Below are positions 11,420-22,689 of a stretch of DNA of 64,000 bases, piece after piece; the first letter of the stretch is position 1, and each line of letters begins with the position of its first letter. The notes under the pieces were generated by a model that did no database searches, had not been told where the DNA came from, and saw only the letters and a program-made list of their open reading frames with translations. The DNA is from Tamarix chinensis (Eukaryota > Streptophyta > Magnoliopsida > Caryophyllales > Tamaricaceae). The DNA is taken from contig CM060175.1 of the NCBI GenBank assembly GCA_030549775.1, positions 66,019,245-66,083,244 on the forward strand, given 5' to 3'. Made by a program: the position numbers and the translations under genes.

Positions 11420-12560
11420 AAAAGTTATACCTGTTGGTTTTATTAGTGCCAAAATAAAAAAATTTGTCAACCCATACTAAAACAAACCTCTCCTTATATG
11501 GATCCAACGAGGTCTAGTACACATATTGTAAAAGATGTGGAAACTTGCCCTATTTGTCACCCTTAAGTAGAAGCTCATTCTCATATGTCTCAATTATAGT
11601 AGGTTGTACAATATCATGCTAATATACTTCCTAACTTTTTTATAGCATGAAAGAAAACATTCTTATTAATGTGTCATCTACACAAGAAGGGTGTTGCATT
11701 AGGAAAGAATTACGGCAAGAATTGTGCTAGTCCTAGTTTCCCATCGATGATCACCACATTTGGTTCATGTGGCTCAATTAATCTCTTTACCTTATCAAGT
11801 ACTAATTCGTAGTTATCTTCCTTCTTCTTCGTTATAAATGCCAAGGTAATACTAAAATTTTTACCACTAGACACACAATCAACAACCTCTAAGAAAGGAA
11901 GGTTGTATTTATTAGTTTTGTATGTACAATTTAAATAAATAACATATGAGAACTCATACGGCAAAGTAACATAATCCAAGTGCGCAAATACAATATCTCT
12001 AACGGCATCAAAATCAGAAAACGGATGATGCCATGGACAGTATTCGTTGGTTTCCATGAAGTGCAACAAATGTTTCATGACTGTATGTCTTATCAAGATA
12101 TTTACCTTGAACTTATGTCTGGCATTATAGATTGTCCTAAGTGTTGCAGTATTATTTCCATCACCGCATTTTAACTTGTCGATAATGTCCCTTGGTTTGA
12201 CATTTATTTGGATTAACTCATGCACTAATCTGCATTCTTTTGAAGATAATTTACAATAAAAAGAATGACCTTTACCTAATCTATGATTATGTATTCTATA
12301 TTCTACCACTAGTCTCCAAAAATCGCAAGCATCTTTCCTTACCAAAATCTTGAATTTATAACCACACTTTTTTTTTGTTTCGGTAGATTAAACACTTTCG
12401 GGATTTACTGAAATTTGTCTTCTATAAGCACCACTTCTTTATCTACCTTTTTTCAACCTTTAGATTCCTAAAACCATATTATGTGGCCGTCCAATTTCTT
12501 TAACCCATCTAACTAATCACTCATGGTCAATAAAAATCTCATTCATAGCAAATAATACAT
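11420..12560 (-). pseudogene. MULE (Mutator-like) transposase remnant
   Basis: This minus-strand gene encodes part of a MULE transposase of the type that cuts and moves Mutator-like elements. Upstream of the 211-residue open frame (12345-11710) are RWVKEIGRPHNMVLGI and CGYKFKILVRKDACDFWRL, an N-terminal FAR1/MULE-like zinc-binding region ending in YRIHNHRLG. The transposase core contains YLNCTYKTNKYNLPFLEVV, where the family normally has D-C-T-Y-K-T-N: the first catalytic Asp is Asn, a GAT to AAT-type change. FITKKKEDNYELVL and VVIIDGKLGL follow, then after a stop FPNATLLVCR, stop, HINKNV (family: FP.A..LLC.WHI..NV). Stops occur at 11710 and in the C-terminal part, and the end is not found. 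It faces the PMD gene and probably belongs to the same composite element. Confidence 0.8.
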
Positions 12561-12660
12561 TCCAATTAGTATTAACTGGATATTAGTTTGGTAATTAAGA
12601 TTCAAAATATAAAATTATAAGGAATACATAAATATAAAAATAAATTAAAAAAATATAGAA

Positions 12661-12920
12661 GGAGAGTTTTTGGGTAATTCACCCTCTACGGTTTAAAATC
12701 GATAGACAATGCCCTGAAACATTTTAACCTCTACCGGGTAAATTTCCTGTCAATTTTGAGAAATGACGGGTGAGCTACCAGACATAGTCGGCTTATGATA
12801 GGTAATTAGCCTCTCAAATTTTCCTTTGGACGGTCGAATCACCCATCAACTCTATTTTACGACAATTGATTCACCCATCAGCTAAGAGTTTAGAGGGTCA
12901 ATTACTCGTCAGACTAAAAA
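12661..12920. repeat. Short-period repeat at putative MULE/PMD element end (right)
   Basis: Repeats of a word near GGGTGAATTACCCATCA and its complement: GGGTAATTCACCCTC, GACGGGTGAGCTACC, GGTAATTAGCCTC, GAATCACCCATCAAC, GATTCACCCATCAGC, GTCAATTACTCGTCAG. The same family of words forms 2466-2670. No clean terminal inverted repeat was delimited. Confidence 0.5.
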
Positions 12921-15089
12921 ATGTTGAAGAAAAAATTGTCTTATCATTATTTCATCAAGTTCATTTTTGCTAAAAAAGACTTGTTAGATTTATTATATTC
13001 TTCCATAATTAATGTATATAAGGTTGAAAAAATAAAAAATATGTTGTGTGATGAATTTATGAGAAGAGAAACAAAACAAGGATGAAAAGAGGTAGTGAAC
13101 AAATGAACGGGTCAAGTTTGTCAAAAAAAAAAGAAAAGAAAAAGAAAAAGCAACCACCTATTCGAGGAATGTGAACTCATAATAAGGGATGTATATATAA
13201 CAACACCCTATATATATATATATATGATGCATGCAAATGTCGACTTAAAATCAACAAGTAAATCTTAGCTACCCATTGTTGAGGAGAAAATAACTCAAGC
13301 ACAAGATGTAATAACTAATTAATAATACCCGGCGTATGAATTTGTTATTTATTTTTAAATTAATAAGGGAGTCTTTTATGCGATTTTTTTTGTTTCAAAT
13401 ATATTTTTTATTCTTATCTCTTGTATTTTTTTTCTTCTATACATTAATTGTTACGTTTTTGTTTTAATAACATGTGTAATTATAATATTAATAGTAGAAT
13501 ACTAGATTTATTATATTCTAAAATAATTTTAAAATTACTAAAAAGAACTTTATTGTAGAAACAAAGGAGTAAGTTAAATGCTTATAATTCTTAGGGCTAT
13601 GGTTAGTCCATTTTTTAATTCTTCTACCTATGAAGAGCGGGAGTGGTTAATGAAAAGTTTGGGTTAAGAAGATAATCAAAATATAAAAGAAGGCATATTT
13701 TTGTCTTACTATCAGCAAAGATGAAGAGGCTGAGATCATTATAGCAAATTATGCAGAAAAGGTCTACTTCTACATTCAATATTTATGCGATGAATCAAAC
13801 ACAAAGTTACTTATCGTCCCCTCAAATACTAGTAATATTTAAGATGCTGTCTAACGTATTATGTAATGGTTAGTGTGTCTCTCTCACCGACATTAATGCA
13901 ATCTAACGTATAGTAATATGTGGTCTAGAGTATTTGAACTATAAGACAATCTGGTTTGAGATTTAAAATCGTGATGTTATCCTGTTTGGGCTAACATCGG
14001 ATTAAATAAAAGTATATACTAGGGGTCGTAAAAATTTTAGAATTTAAATATTTGATTTAATATTTAGAATATTTAATCTAATTTTTATAAAAAAAATATG
14101 TGTTTAATATTTAATATGTTCGATATTTTTACTAGATTATTCAATCATAGAAAATGTTATTTTATTATTATTATTATTATTATATTGTATTTTTTTAATT
14201 TTAAGCTTTAAATGATATTTATTTTTGCAATTTAAAATCTTATAATAGTATTTTTTAAATTTTTTTTAGATAAAATAAGGTGTTTGTACGAATACAAATA
14301 CAAATACTAAGTGATATATAATTTTTATATTTAAAAATCTTCTTAAAAGGTTATTAAAATTTTATTAAAATTAATAAGTTTATATTTTTATATAGATATT
14401 GAATATATTAAAATTAAATTTATATATAAACTATATATTTTTTGACATCTAATATTCGAATATTTATTTTAAAAGATGGGAACCAGCTAGACATTTAAAA
14501 ATATGATCTAAACGATTACACATATCTAACTTTATACACCTTTACTGTATACGCACCGTGGCAAGTGGAGGCTCTGGACAGCGGCTGCGAGTTTTCAATA
14601 GTCCAGGATTTGGGGTTGTAAACATCGCATCCGGACAGAATTTAGTCCAACATAGATCTAAGGTCCTCATCTGTCAGCTCAGACTCTACAGCTGCAAACA
14701 ACCAATGCCCAACTGATAACGCACTGTTTTGCGGTAGCTCAAAATGGACGGCCCAGGTAATAAGATCTAAGGTAAATTTTAACTCTTAATTTCAATAAAA
14801 ATATAGTTATTGTCTTTATATTTAATGTATTTTCATAATATATTTTTTATATTTTATTAAAAAATATTAATAGACATTGTTTATTTGAAAAGACGCGGAG
14901 TCCTCAGTATCTAGTATTTTGCCAAAAGTATCTGTTATAGCATACCGTAGGAATATAGTCTACTGGCACCGTGCACATTTATTTTAATTTAGAAATTATA
15001 AAAAATTATATAATTATATAAAAATAATGCTACACACAAATTAAAATAATTTCAATAAAAAAATATTATGTAAAAATGTTATTCTCCTA
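12921..15089. other. AT-rich intergenic DNA
   Basis: No gene recognised. It holds a purine-rich run at 13122-13150, a (TA)n tract near 13212-13226, an (ATT)n run at 14163-14184 and a less AT-rich block at 14540-14770 with no convincing coding frame. The sequence near 13720-13800 can be read as a short open frame but matches nothing I know. Confidence 0.3.
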
Positions 15090-15690
15090 AAGTAAAATTT
15101 TCAATAGAATTTTACAAAAAAAATCAATATAAATAATATTATTGTAAAGTTTTACTATTGATGTAAAAATAATTTTCAATACCATTTATATAAGTTTTCG
15201 ACTTTATATATATTTTTAATATTATTATAATAAACTTCCAGCACTTTTTAGATATTACTCTTAGAAAAATTTTCAACAATCTTTTATGGAATTTTAAACA
15301 CTTTTTATATAAAATTTTAACACTCTTTATAGGAATTTTTAATATTATTCTAATGAATTCTAAACACTTTTAGGATAATAATTTTTTTTTTATAAATGTT
15401 GTCACCACAATTATTCTAAGAAATCTTTTCAGACGACACCTTTTAACATTTGTGATATCAAAAGGTAAGAATAAAAAAATGTATTTATATTTTTTTTATC
15501 AATTTTATTATATTTTTCAATACTTCTTATATACATTTTTAATACTATTCAAATCAAATTTTAACACTATTTATATAACTTTTCTAACGTTTTTCAAATG
15601 AATTTTCAACTTTTATTTATTTGAGTTTTAAACATTATTATAATAAAATTTTAATACCTTTGACATAACTATTAAAAAATTATTATATAA
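15090..15690. repeat. Degenerate AT-rich minisatellite
   Basis: A unit close to AACACTTTTTATATGAATTTT recurs many times with a period of roughly 25-30 bp and much divergence. Best copies lie at about 15240-15375 and 15500-15665. A short interruption near 15390-15480 is less repetitive. It has no coding potential. Confidence 0.5.
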
Positions 15691-16821
15691 TTGTTGAAAA
15701 ATTATAATATAGATATTTAAAAGCTCATATCCCACCACACATTCATGAATCATGAGTGACATGTTTAAGGCCAAGTATACGGAGAGGGATTAAGCCGGAT
15801 TCTATTTTCTCATTAAGTTTTCTAATAAAGAACTAAATCACTAATTAAAGTGAAAAAGTACACGTTAAGGATAAATAAATAAAACCTACATTAGCCAACA
15901 GTAGGGTAAGATTATTGGGGGAATCTTTTTCTTTAAATAACTTAATATTTGGTTTGGATTGGAATAAATGAAGACAAATATTAAGAATTAATATTGGTGA
16001 AGAAAATAGATGTGCCAAAATAAATACTTTAAAATGTTGTCTGAATGATATTAACTTAATTTAAGTAAATAGAAATGAATATTTTAAAATTTTTATTTGG
16101 ATTAATATAAATGTATAAAATTTATCTATATTTTTTCTTTCACTTTCGTTACCTCTAAAATATAAGATTAACAAAAATAAGTTTAACCGAAATGAATAAA
16201 AATAAAATTTTAATATTAATTTACCTAATTAAAGTTAAAAGAAAACTTATTTCTAAATAAAATAAATCAATTAATTTAATTCCATCAATCCCTCTGCTCT
16301 GCAGTCCGCACCAAACCAAACGCGTTGTAAAAGTGATTTACTTAACTTTGGTGGTCAGCCATTCTGACGCCATATCCATGGGCACTGCCTCTCAGCTTCC
16401 ATCAACGATTGCATCAGGGTTAGATTCCAGCCCCATGCCTTCCTTAGCAGAAACAGAGAGGGGGGGGGAATTAAAAATAGATTCTGAATTCAGCTCTAGA
16501 CAACCAAATTCGACAGCAGCAGAAGTGATGGAAAGCTAAACCAAAGGCTGCCGCGGTGACATATGAAATAGATATGCCGTAACTGATATGAGATGGCAGA
16601 GACAAGGAATGAATCTATTGAGCCAACCAGTTTGCACCTCATGGCGCAACCGGTTGCACCCATAACTAGGCATGAATCGCGAGCGGAAAATTAATCAAAT
16701 TACCCCATCTCTCTTTTCCATCTCTAATTCACAACATCATGCTGCATTGTATTTTTACAAACAGAAATCAACATCGAACTCGATTGTTTTCAAACTTGCC
16801 TATCACATGGAGGGTAGCATG
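15691..16821. other. AT-rich spacer with a less AT-rich block before the copia element
   Basis: 15945-16230 shares words (CTTTCACTTTCGTTACC, AAGATTAACAAAAATAAG) with 24760-24965 and is probably an uncharacterised dispersed repeat. 16281-16800 is less AT-rich and contains a 9-G run near 16460, but no frame matches a known protein. The copia element inserted at the end of this block. Confidence 0.3.
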
Positions 16822-16826
16822 TTTCG

Positions 16827-16999
16827 TGTTAAAATTCGAAATACAAATTAATCTCTGTATATTTGTGTGTTTTTTGTATGTTATGTTGTAGGCTGATTTA
16901 TAGCCAAAAGATCAATACAAATATAGTAAACACAAAATTAGCTTTCTTCTAACTTTACACAAACTCCCAATTTGAGAAATAGATAGCTGTAATTTAACA
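16827..16999 (-). repeat. 3' LTR of copia element
   Basis: 173 bp, TG...CA ends, differing from the 5' LTR at five positions. Four of these fall within about 12 bp (near 16883-16894) and one near 16976. Confidence 0.93.
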
Positions 17000-17012
17000 C
17001 TCCCCCTCAAGT
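17000..17012 (-). other. Polypurine tract of copia element
   Basis: On the minus strand the sequence immediately before the 3' LTR reads CTTGAGGGGGAG, the standard copia plus-strand primer. The last codon of the pol frame (TGA at 17009-17007) overlaps it. Confidence 0.85.
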
Positions 17013-18497
17013 TGGAGCATAGATATTTATCATGCCCAACTTGTCAATTGCGTTATAGAATGCCCGTCCGGAAACTGCCTTTGTGAGGATATCGGCTAGT
17101 TGATCTTCAGACCGAACAAACGGAAGTTATATGATTTTCCGATCAAGATTTTCTTTAATGAAGTGTCTGTCGACTTCAACGTGTTTGGTATGATCATGTT
17201 GAACCAGATTATGAGCAATTTCGATAGCTGCCTTATTGTCGTAGTGCAATTCCATCGATGTTCCATAATCAATTCCTAGGTCTTGTAATACCTGTTTAAC
17301 CCATAGTAATTCACACACACCATGAGCCATACCTCGGTATTCTGCCTCTACACTCGACCTTGCGACTATTTTCTGTTTCTTACTTCTCCAAGTGACAAGG
17401 TTGCTTTCTACGAACGTAAAATATCCTGATGTCGATCTCCTATCAGTCTGATTTCCTGCCCAATCTGAGTCTGTATATCCTTTAATATCTTGGACCTCCT
17501 TTTTAGAAAATAGAAGTCCTCTTCCTGGTGCACTTTTCAAATACCTCAAAATCCGGTATACTGCTTCCATATGCTCTTCTCCTGGTGAATGCATGAACTG
17601 ACTTACCACGCTTACTGCATAGGCGATGTCTGGTCGAGTATGCGACAAGTAAATTAATTTTCCCACTAGCCGTTGATAACACCCTTTGTTTGCTGGCGTC
17701 TGATCTTCTGCTTGCCCTAGTTTGTGATTCATCTCCATAGGTGTATCTACCGGATTGCATGCAATCATTCCAGTTTCTGCCAATAAATCTAACACATATT
17801 TTCGCTGTGAAAGATATATCCCTGTTTTTGACCTCGAGACCTCAATCCCTAAGAAGTACTTCAGTTTTCTGAGATCTTTCATTTCAAATTTCGATGCCAG
17901 AAACTGTTGTAGAGCCTTTCTTTCTTCTGGATCATCTCCTGTTACGACTATATCATCCACATATACTATCAATGACGTTACCTTCCCTCCTTTGTGTTTT
18001 ATAAACAAAGTATGATCTGAGTTGCTTTGCTTATAGCCAAGCTCTTTCATCGTGGATGAGAATCTTCCGAACCATGCCCGGGGTGACTGTTTTAACCCAT
18101 ATAAAGCCTTCTTTAATTTGCATACTTCCGTTTCTCGTGAGCACCTGGTTTTCACTCCCGGTGGCAATTCCATATACACTTCTTCTTCAAGATCTCCATT
18201 TAGGAAGGCATTCTTGACATCAAATTGTTGTAGGGCCCAGTCTCGATTCACTGCTATCGATATGATAATCCGGATTGTGTTCATTTTTGCAACCGGAGAA
18301 AAAGTTTCTTGGTAGTCCACCCCATACTTCTGTGTATATCCCTTTGCTACTAACCTTGCTTTATATCTATCAATGCTCCCATCTGCTTGCAACTTTACTG
18401 TGAACACCCATTTACACCCAACTTCCTTCTTTCCTTTTGGTAGTTGGCATAGCTCCCAAGTATTATTCTTCTGCAGTGCCTCCATCTCCTCATTCAT
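17007..18497 (-). pseudogene. pol: Copia reverse transcriptase and RNase H
   Basis: This is the reverse transcriptase and RNase H part of the copia polyprotein, which copies element RNA into DNA. The frame from 18497 encodes the typical start NNTWELCQLPKGKK and GCKWVFTVK, then YKARLVAKGYTQ, FDVKNAFLNGDL and the catalytic YVDD box (YVDDIVVTGDD), all intact. RNase H follows with GYTDSDWAG, SSVEAEYRGM and LHYDNKAAI, holding the expected acidic residues, and ends with DHTKHVEVDRHFIKE. A TAA at 17129-17127 stops the frame after DRKII; the same frame continues with the copia C-terminus (ADILTKA) to TGA at 17007. The frame is continuous with the integrase upstream apart from two more stops. Catalytic residues look intact, so decay is recent and mostly by nonsense changes. 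Confidence 0.93.
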
Positions 18498-18530
18498 CGC
18501 TTTGGTCCATTTTGGGTCTACTAATGCATC

Positions 18531-18998
18531 CTATACATTACTAGGAATAGACACATTGTATAATTGATTAACAGTAAGTGCATATGATTCCGATAATCTA
18601 TGGGTAGAGATATAGTTGCTGATAGGATATTTAGTGTTTTGTTTTAGATCAGGTTCATATTGTTTCTTCGGGACTCCCCGGTCTAGTCTGTTTGGGTATC
18701 TATTAGTCTCATTATTTTCTAAGATAGGAATTTCAGTTATCTCATATGGGATAGGATTTAGGGTTACCTGAGGGGACTGAGGAGAGACATTCTTGGTTGA
18801 TTCTTTGGTTAATGGTGTATTCGTTGGTAATTCCGGAGACATAGGGGGGTCATTACTGAGATCATTTCGGTTTAAGCTGACTTCCATGTTATCATCCCCG
18901 CTTGGTCTCATTTCTTCTAATTCAAATATATCTTCATTCTCTTCATTGTTACTCTCCCCCTGAAGAGAAGGACCAGGAACTCCCCCTGAATAGTAGGG
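18531..18998 (-). pseudogene. pol: Copia integrase-RT linker region
   Basis: This is the variable linker between integrase and reverse transcriptase, rich in Pro, Ser, Thr and Asn (open from 18911). It is in the same frame as both neighbours but separated by in-frame TAA (19001-18999) and TAG (18533-18531) stops. Such linkers carry no catalytic residues, and the content matches what is normal for copia polyproteins. Confidence 0.8.
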
Positions 18999-19910
18999 TT
19001 AAGATTCATGAAATGAGGCATCCAAGGTCACATGGAGCTTGCGATGACGAGGATCGTAACACCGATATCCCTTCTGAAACTCCGAGTAACCGACAAACAC
19101 ACACCGTTTGGCACACGGATCGAGTTTGCTTCGCAAAACTTTAGGAATGTGAACATATACCGTGCACCCAAATACCCGAGGCTCCAAGTTTGGAAAGTGA
19201 GGAACCGAGAGAAGAGATTCCATTTTTTGTTGAGGAGACTGAAAATCGATGGCACTGGATGGTGTTCGATTTATGACATACGCAACGGATTTGACTGCCT
19301 CACCCCAATAGTATTTTGGCAGATTCATGCCAAAAAGCGAAGCGCGAACGATTTCCATAATTTTCCTGTTCTTTCTTTCAGCTAGACCATTTTGTTGTGG
19401 AGTATATGTGTAGGATGTCTGATGCCGAATTCCATGATGCTGTAAAAAATTTCCTAGTATGTGATCCATAAATTCCGTACCATTGTCTGATTGGAATGTA
19501 CGAATGTGCCGTTGGTATTGCGTTAGCACCATTTTTTGAAATTCCTGAAATGCTGTACTGACTTCATTTTTATTTCGGAGGAGAGATATCCAGGTCATCC
19601 GAGTACATTCATCAATAAAGGTAACAAAATACCGTGCATTAGAAAAAGATGAGACCTTGGCAGGACCCCACACATCAGAATGAATAACAGCAAATGGTTC
19701 TACACTTTTATTCCCACTTGGCAAATAGGAAGTACGGTGGCTTTTCGCCAGTTCACAGATGTCACACTTAAAATCCAAAATACTTAAGCTTGAAAATAAA
19801 TGCGGTTGTAACTTCTTAAGGTACCCAAATGAAAGATGTCCGAGACGTCGATGCCATAACCAAATGAGAGCCTGAGCTTGATCCGTACTTCTAGTCTGAA
19901 GTGCATGACC
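18999..19910 (-). pseudogene. pol: Copia GAG-pre-integrase and integrase
   Basis: The integrase inserts the cDNA into the genome. Its zinc-binding region is visible upstream of 19778 (LWHRRLGHLSFGYLKKL, then FKCDICELAKSHR), giving the H-H-C-C set. The catalytic core shows HSDVWGPA, FQSDNGTEF and PQQNGLAERKNR, so the D-D-E residues are all present. The C-terminal part ends near FHES at an in-frame TAA (19001-18999). The protease frame lies one base out of phase with this one, and the shift falls near a six-base C run (G run on the coding strand) at about 19919-19924. Confidence 0.9.
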
Positions 19911-19915
19911 CAGTT

Positions 19916-20640
19916 TTAACCCCCCTGTTTCGTTAATTCCAAGTAATACAGGTTGCCCCGTTTAACACCATAACCAAGAATCTTCAGGGTCAGAATTTCC
20001 GGAAAAACACAGAACAGAGGCCAAAAAGTTACCGTGCACTCAAGGGTAGTCGTGATTTGACTAACCGACAGGAGATTATACGTCAGAGATGGAACAATAA
20101 GAACGATGTCTAGTGTAATGGTGTCAGTTAAGACAAGAGATCCTTCCCCCGTAATAGGGGAGGTACTACCATTAGCGGTGTGTATATTTGTCCGTAAAGA
20201 GGGTTTATGGCATATTAAATTATCGGAATCTCTAGTCATATGATGAGATGCACCTGTGTCAATAATCCAAGTACTATTCTTTGTAATAACAGAATGTGCA
20301 AATTCGTTTGGGTTTTCGATGATACCTGGATGGGCCATACTTGCTGTGGGCTGTGCCAGATCTGTTTCTGTCAGATGGACCAGCGGTTTTCGAAAATTTT
20401 TCCGAGGTTTTTTTGTGAAGTCCCACCAGTCCGGGTAGCCAATAAGTTTATAACACCGTTGTTTTGAATGTCCCATTTCACCGCAATAAGAACACATCAG
20501 TCCACCAGTATTTTTGTATTTTTGGTCAACCCGGTCAGCCCCAGCCTTAACCCGGTCAGCTTTAAAAGGAAAAGCTTGACCTAATTTTCCCCTCTTTCTC
20601 TTCCATCCCGCGCCGCCCCGCCCCCCGTTCGCTCTCTCCC
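19916..20640 (-). pseudogene. pol: Copia nucleocapsid zinc knuckle and aspartic protease
   Basis: The first methionine is at 20497 but the frame extends upstream through KADRVKAGADRV to about 20640. The CCHC zinc knuckle CSYCGEMGHSKQRC binds element RNA. About 85 residues later comes the protease active site WIIDTGASHHMT, which is intact. The frame ends at 19916 in a stop just before the pre-integrase domain, a one-base frame change relative to integrase. Confidence 0.88.
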
Positions 20641-20669
20641 CTGCTCTTTTGCCGGCCGATAGTGCCTTG

Positions 20670-21401
20670 TCACCATCGCCGAGCGCTCAGGGAACTCGGG
20701 GGGGGGTTGTCGTGTCCTCCATTCCCGTCCATAATTGATTTTTGGTTGTGTTCTCGCCGGACACACGCATAGGCTCCCTCAAGGCCGAGCTGCGGGTCCT
20801 TGCAAAGAATCTCGCCACGGATGGGTTCAAACCCCGGGTCAAGCCCACTGAGGAAGATGTGGACCCGGAGCTGAGCCATGGTTGAGTGGTGGTGAAGAAC
20901 CCCGTCGACGGTCTGAGCCTGAGGTGCAGTCCGACCGTCGATCTCTTGGAAGATCGCCACAAGCTCAGTGTAATACATGGACAATGGACGTCCATTTTGA
21001 CGTGTGTTGAAAGATCGTTGGTTCAATTCGAAGATGCAAGTGGCGTCGGCGCCGTCGTAGAAGGTTCTCCCGACGGCGTCCCAAATTTCTTTGGCTGTCG
21101 GGAGGCAAAGGAACCTTTGCATTAAGGATGGGGACATCGAGTCGATGAGCCAACATTTGACTCGATGGTTCTCGGTGACCCATGATTCCAGCCTTGGGTC
21201 GTCGGATTCTAGCTTCACAGTGGCTCCGGTAAGGTACCCTAACTTATTACGAGCTCCGATTCGCATTTCGATAAGTTTCGACCATAACCCGAAATTGGTT
21301 TCGTTCAGGATTATGTTTGCTGTGAAGGCTGAGTTGTCTGGAGGGACAACCATTTGTGGGGACGGGATTGAGGTCAATGGATTCATGGGATTAATTTCCA
21401 T
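20670..21401 (-). CDS. gag: Copia Gag (UBN2-type) N-terminal part
   Basis: This 243-residue open frame encodes the capsid-forming Gag. It shows the plant copia Gag pattern: LNETNFGLWSKLIEMRIGA (DUF4219/UBN2 start), KLGYLTG, a WDAVGRTFYDG helix region, FELNQRSFNTRQNGRPLSMY, YTELVAIFQEID and IFLSGLDPGFEPIRGEIL. The start at 21401 (MEINPMN) is a plausible true start, lying about 175 bp inside the PBS. The frame ends early at 20670, shortly after a run of nine G at 20698-20706. The zinc knuckle continues in another frame, so a single-base change there or nearby probably split Gag from its C-terminus. Confidence 0.88.
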   Translation of the reverse strand: MEINPMNPLTSIPSPQMVVPPDNSAFTANIILNETNFGLWSKLIEMRIGARNKLGYLTGATVKLESDDPRLESWVTENHRVKCWLIDSMSPSLMQRFLCLPTAKEIWDAVGRTFYDGADATCIFELNQRSFNTRQNGRPLSMYYTELVAIFQEIDGRTAPQAQTVDGVLHHHSTMAQLRVHIFLSGLDPGFEPIRGEILCKDPQLGLEGAYACVRREHNQKSIMDGNGGHDNPPPSSLSARRW

Positions 21402-21576
21402 TTATTTTTTTGTGTGGTTGATTTTTCTGGTGATTTTCGGGGTTCTGGGATGTTTTGCTGGGTTTGATTGAACTGGGGAAGAATTCTGGGTTTGCTGGTA
21501 GCAGTAGGCTGCTAGGATTACGGGGTGTTGAAGGAAGCAAATACTTCGTAAAAAAATTCGATTCGAGGTTTCAGAG

Positions 21577-21590
21577 TGGCTCTGATACCA
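21577..21590 (-). other. Primer binding site of copia element (tRNA-iMet)
   Basis: On the minus strand the sequence directly after the 5' LTR reads TGGTATCAGAGCCA, complementary to the 3' end of plant initiator Met tRNA, the usual primer of plant copia elements. Confidence 0.93.
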
Positions 21591-21763
21591 TGTTAAAATT
21601 CGAAATACAAATTAATCTCTGTATATTTGTGTGTTTTTTGTATGTTACATTGCAGGATGATTTATAGCCAAAAGATCAATACAAATATAGTAAACACAAA
21701 ATTAGCTTTCTTCTAACTTTACACAAACTCCCAATTTGGGAAATAGATAGCTGTAATTTAACA
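21591..21763 (-). repeat. 5' LTR of copia element
   Basis: 173 bp, same termini as the 3' LTR, followed by the target duplication TTTCG at 21764-21768. Confidence 0.93.
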
Positions 21764-21768
21764 TTTCG

Positions 21769-22689
21769 CACTAATAAAAGGAACAACACAATTATGTAAA
21801 CCACAGTCAGATTGAGAGGCAAAAGAATGATCATAATTGGAGGAAGAGAATAACAAAATGTCAACTATCTTGCCTTCAGTTCGAAATTGAAAGAGTCGAG
21901 TATTGTGGAACTTAAGAAATATACAAAATAGAAAATTATAATGATATAGTGAGTAAAAAAAAGACATTAGGACCTCTATTTTTATATTAACTAATTAAGG
22001 ACCTCTTAATTTTAATTTTAAATTCTAGGCTGGTGTGATATATATATATGAGGATAATAATAATAATTATTATAATAACAAATGTGGGGAATATTTGTAT
22101 AGATAGGAATTAATCAATGAATATTGTAATTAGTAATGAACGCGGAATAGATATAATGTTTTATTAATTAGGATAAAGGTAAATAATAAAAATTATGATT
22201 AATATTTTTAAGAAAATTTAAATTCTTAAAAATTATGATAAATATCTTATTTATATATCGTGGATATATAAATTATGAATGTGTGTTATATTAAATTCTA
22301 TGTTTAAAACTCATATTATTGTCATAAGTTATTAATTTCATTATGGTTGTAACATTCCAAATCCCAACTTTTTGTCTTCAACACTGCTAGGCCATCATCA
22401 ACCCCTTTCATATTACTTAACTCCCTCTTATAATAGATGTAATAAATATAGGGATACCATAAATTGTATATGTTAGAGAACTCATAGATACAATGAATAA
22501 TGGAACTTCTCATTTCTTCCCCTCTATATTGTCCAATTATCTATAGTTGAGTTTCTTAATATCACAAAGTATTATTAACACGATCATGCTTGAGATAAAT
22601 AGTTTTATTTTTCTATTGATCTTATTTGGAATGTTGGGTACACGTAAGCTTATGCTTACAGAGTTAATGTCAAGTTTGATTAATGCTTA
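21769..22689. other. AT-rich spacer
   Basis: This is the continuation of the copia target site. Small open frames on the minus strand (for example 22513-22322) match nothing I know. It contains (TAA)n stretches near 22050-22080. Confidence 0.3.

Larger units (their letters stand above)
16827..21763 (-). mobile_element. Full-length Ty1/copia retrotransposon (4.94 kb)
   Basis: It has two 173-bp LTRs (16827-16999 and 21591-21763) starting TGTTAAAATTCG and ending TTTAACA, with a perfect 5-bp target duplication TTTCG (16822-16826 and 21764-21768). A primer binding site complementary to initiator Met tRNA adjoins the right LTR and a polypurine tract adjoins the left LTR, so the element reads on the minus strand. 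Gene order is gag, protease, integrase, reverse transcriptase, RNase H, which defines Ty1/copia. Five differences separate the LTRs (about 2.9 percent), so the insertion is not recent. Stops and frame changes make it non-autonomous now. Short LTRs and size would suit Ale/Retrofit-like lineages, but lineage assignment needs a tree. Confidence 0.95.

Noticed and set aside
16333..16539. 68-residue open frame as a host gene exon
   Set aside because: No recognisable domain, no splice context, and it includes a poly-G run and ends quickly.
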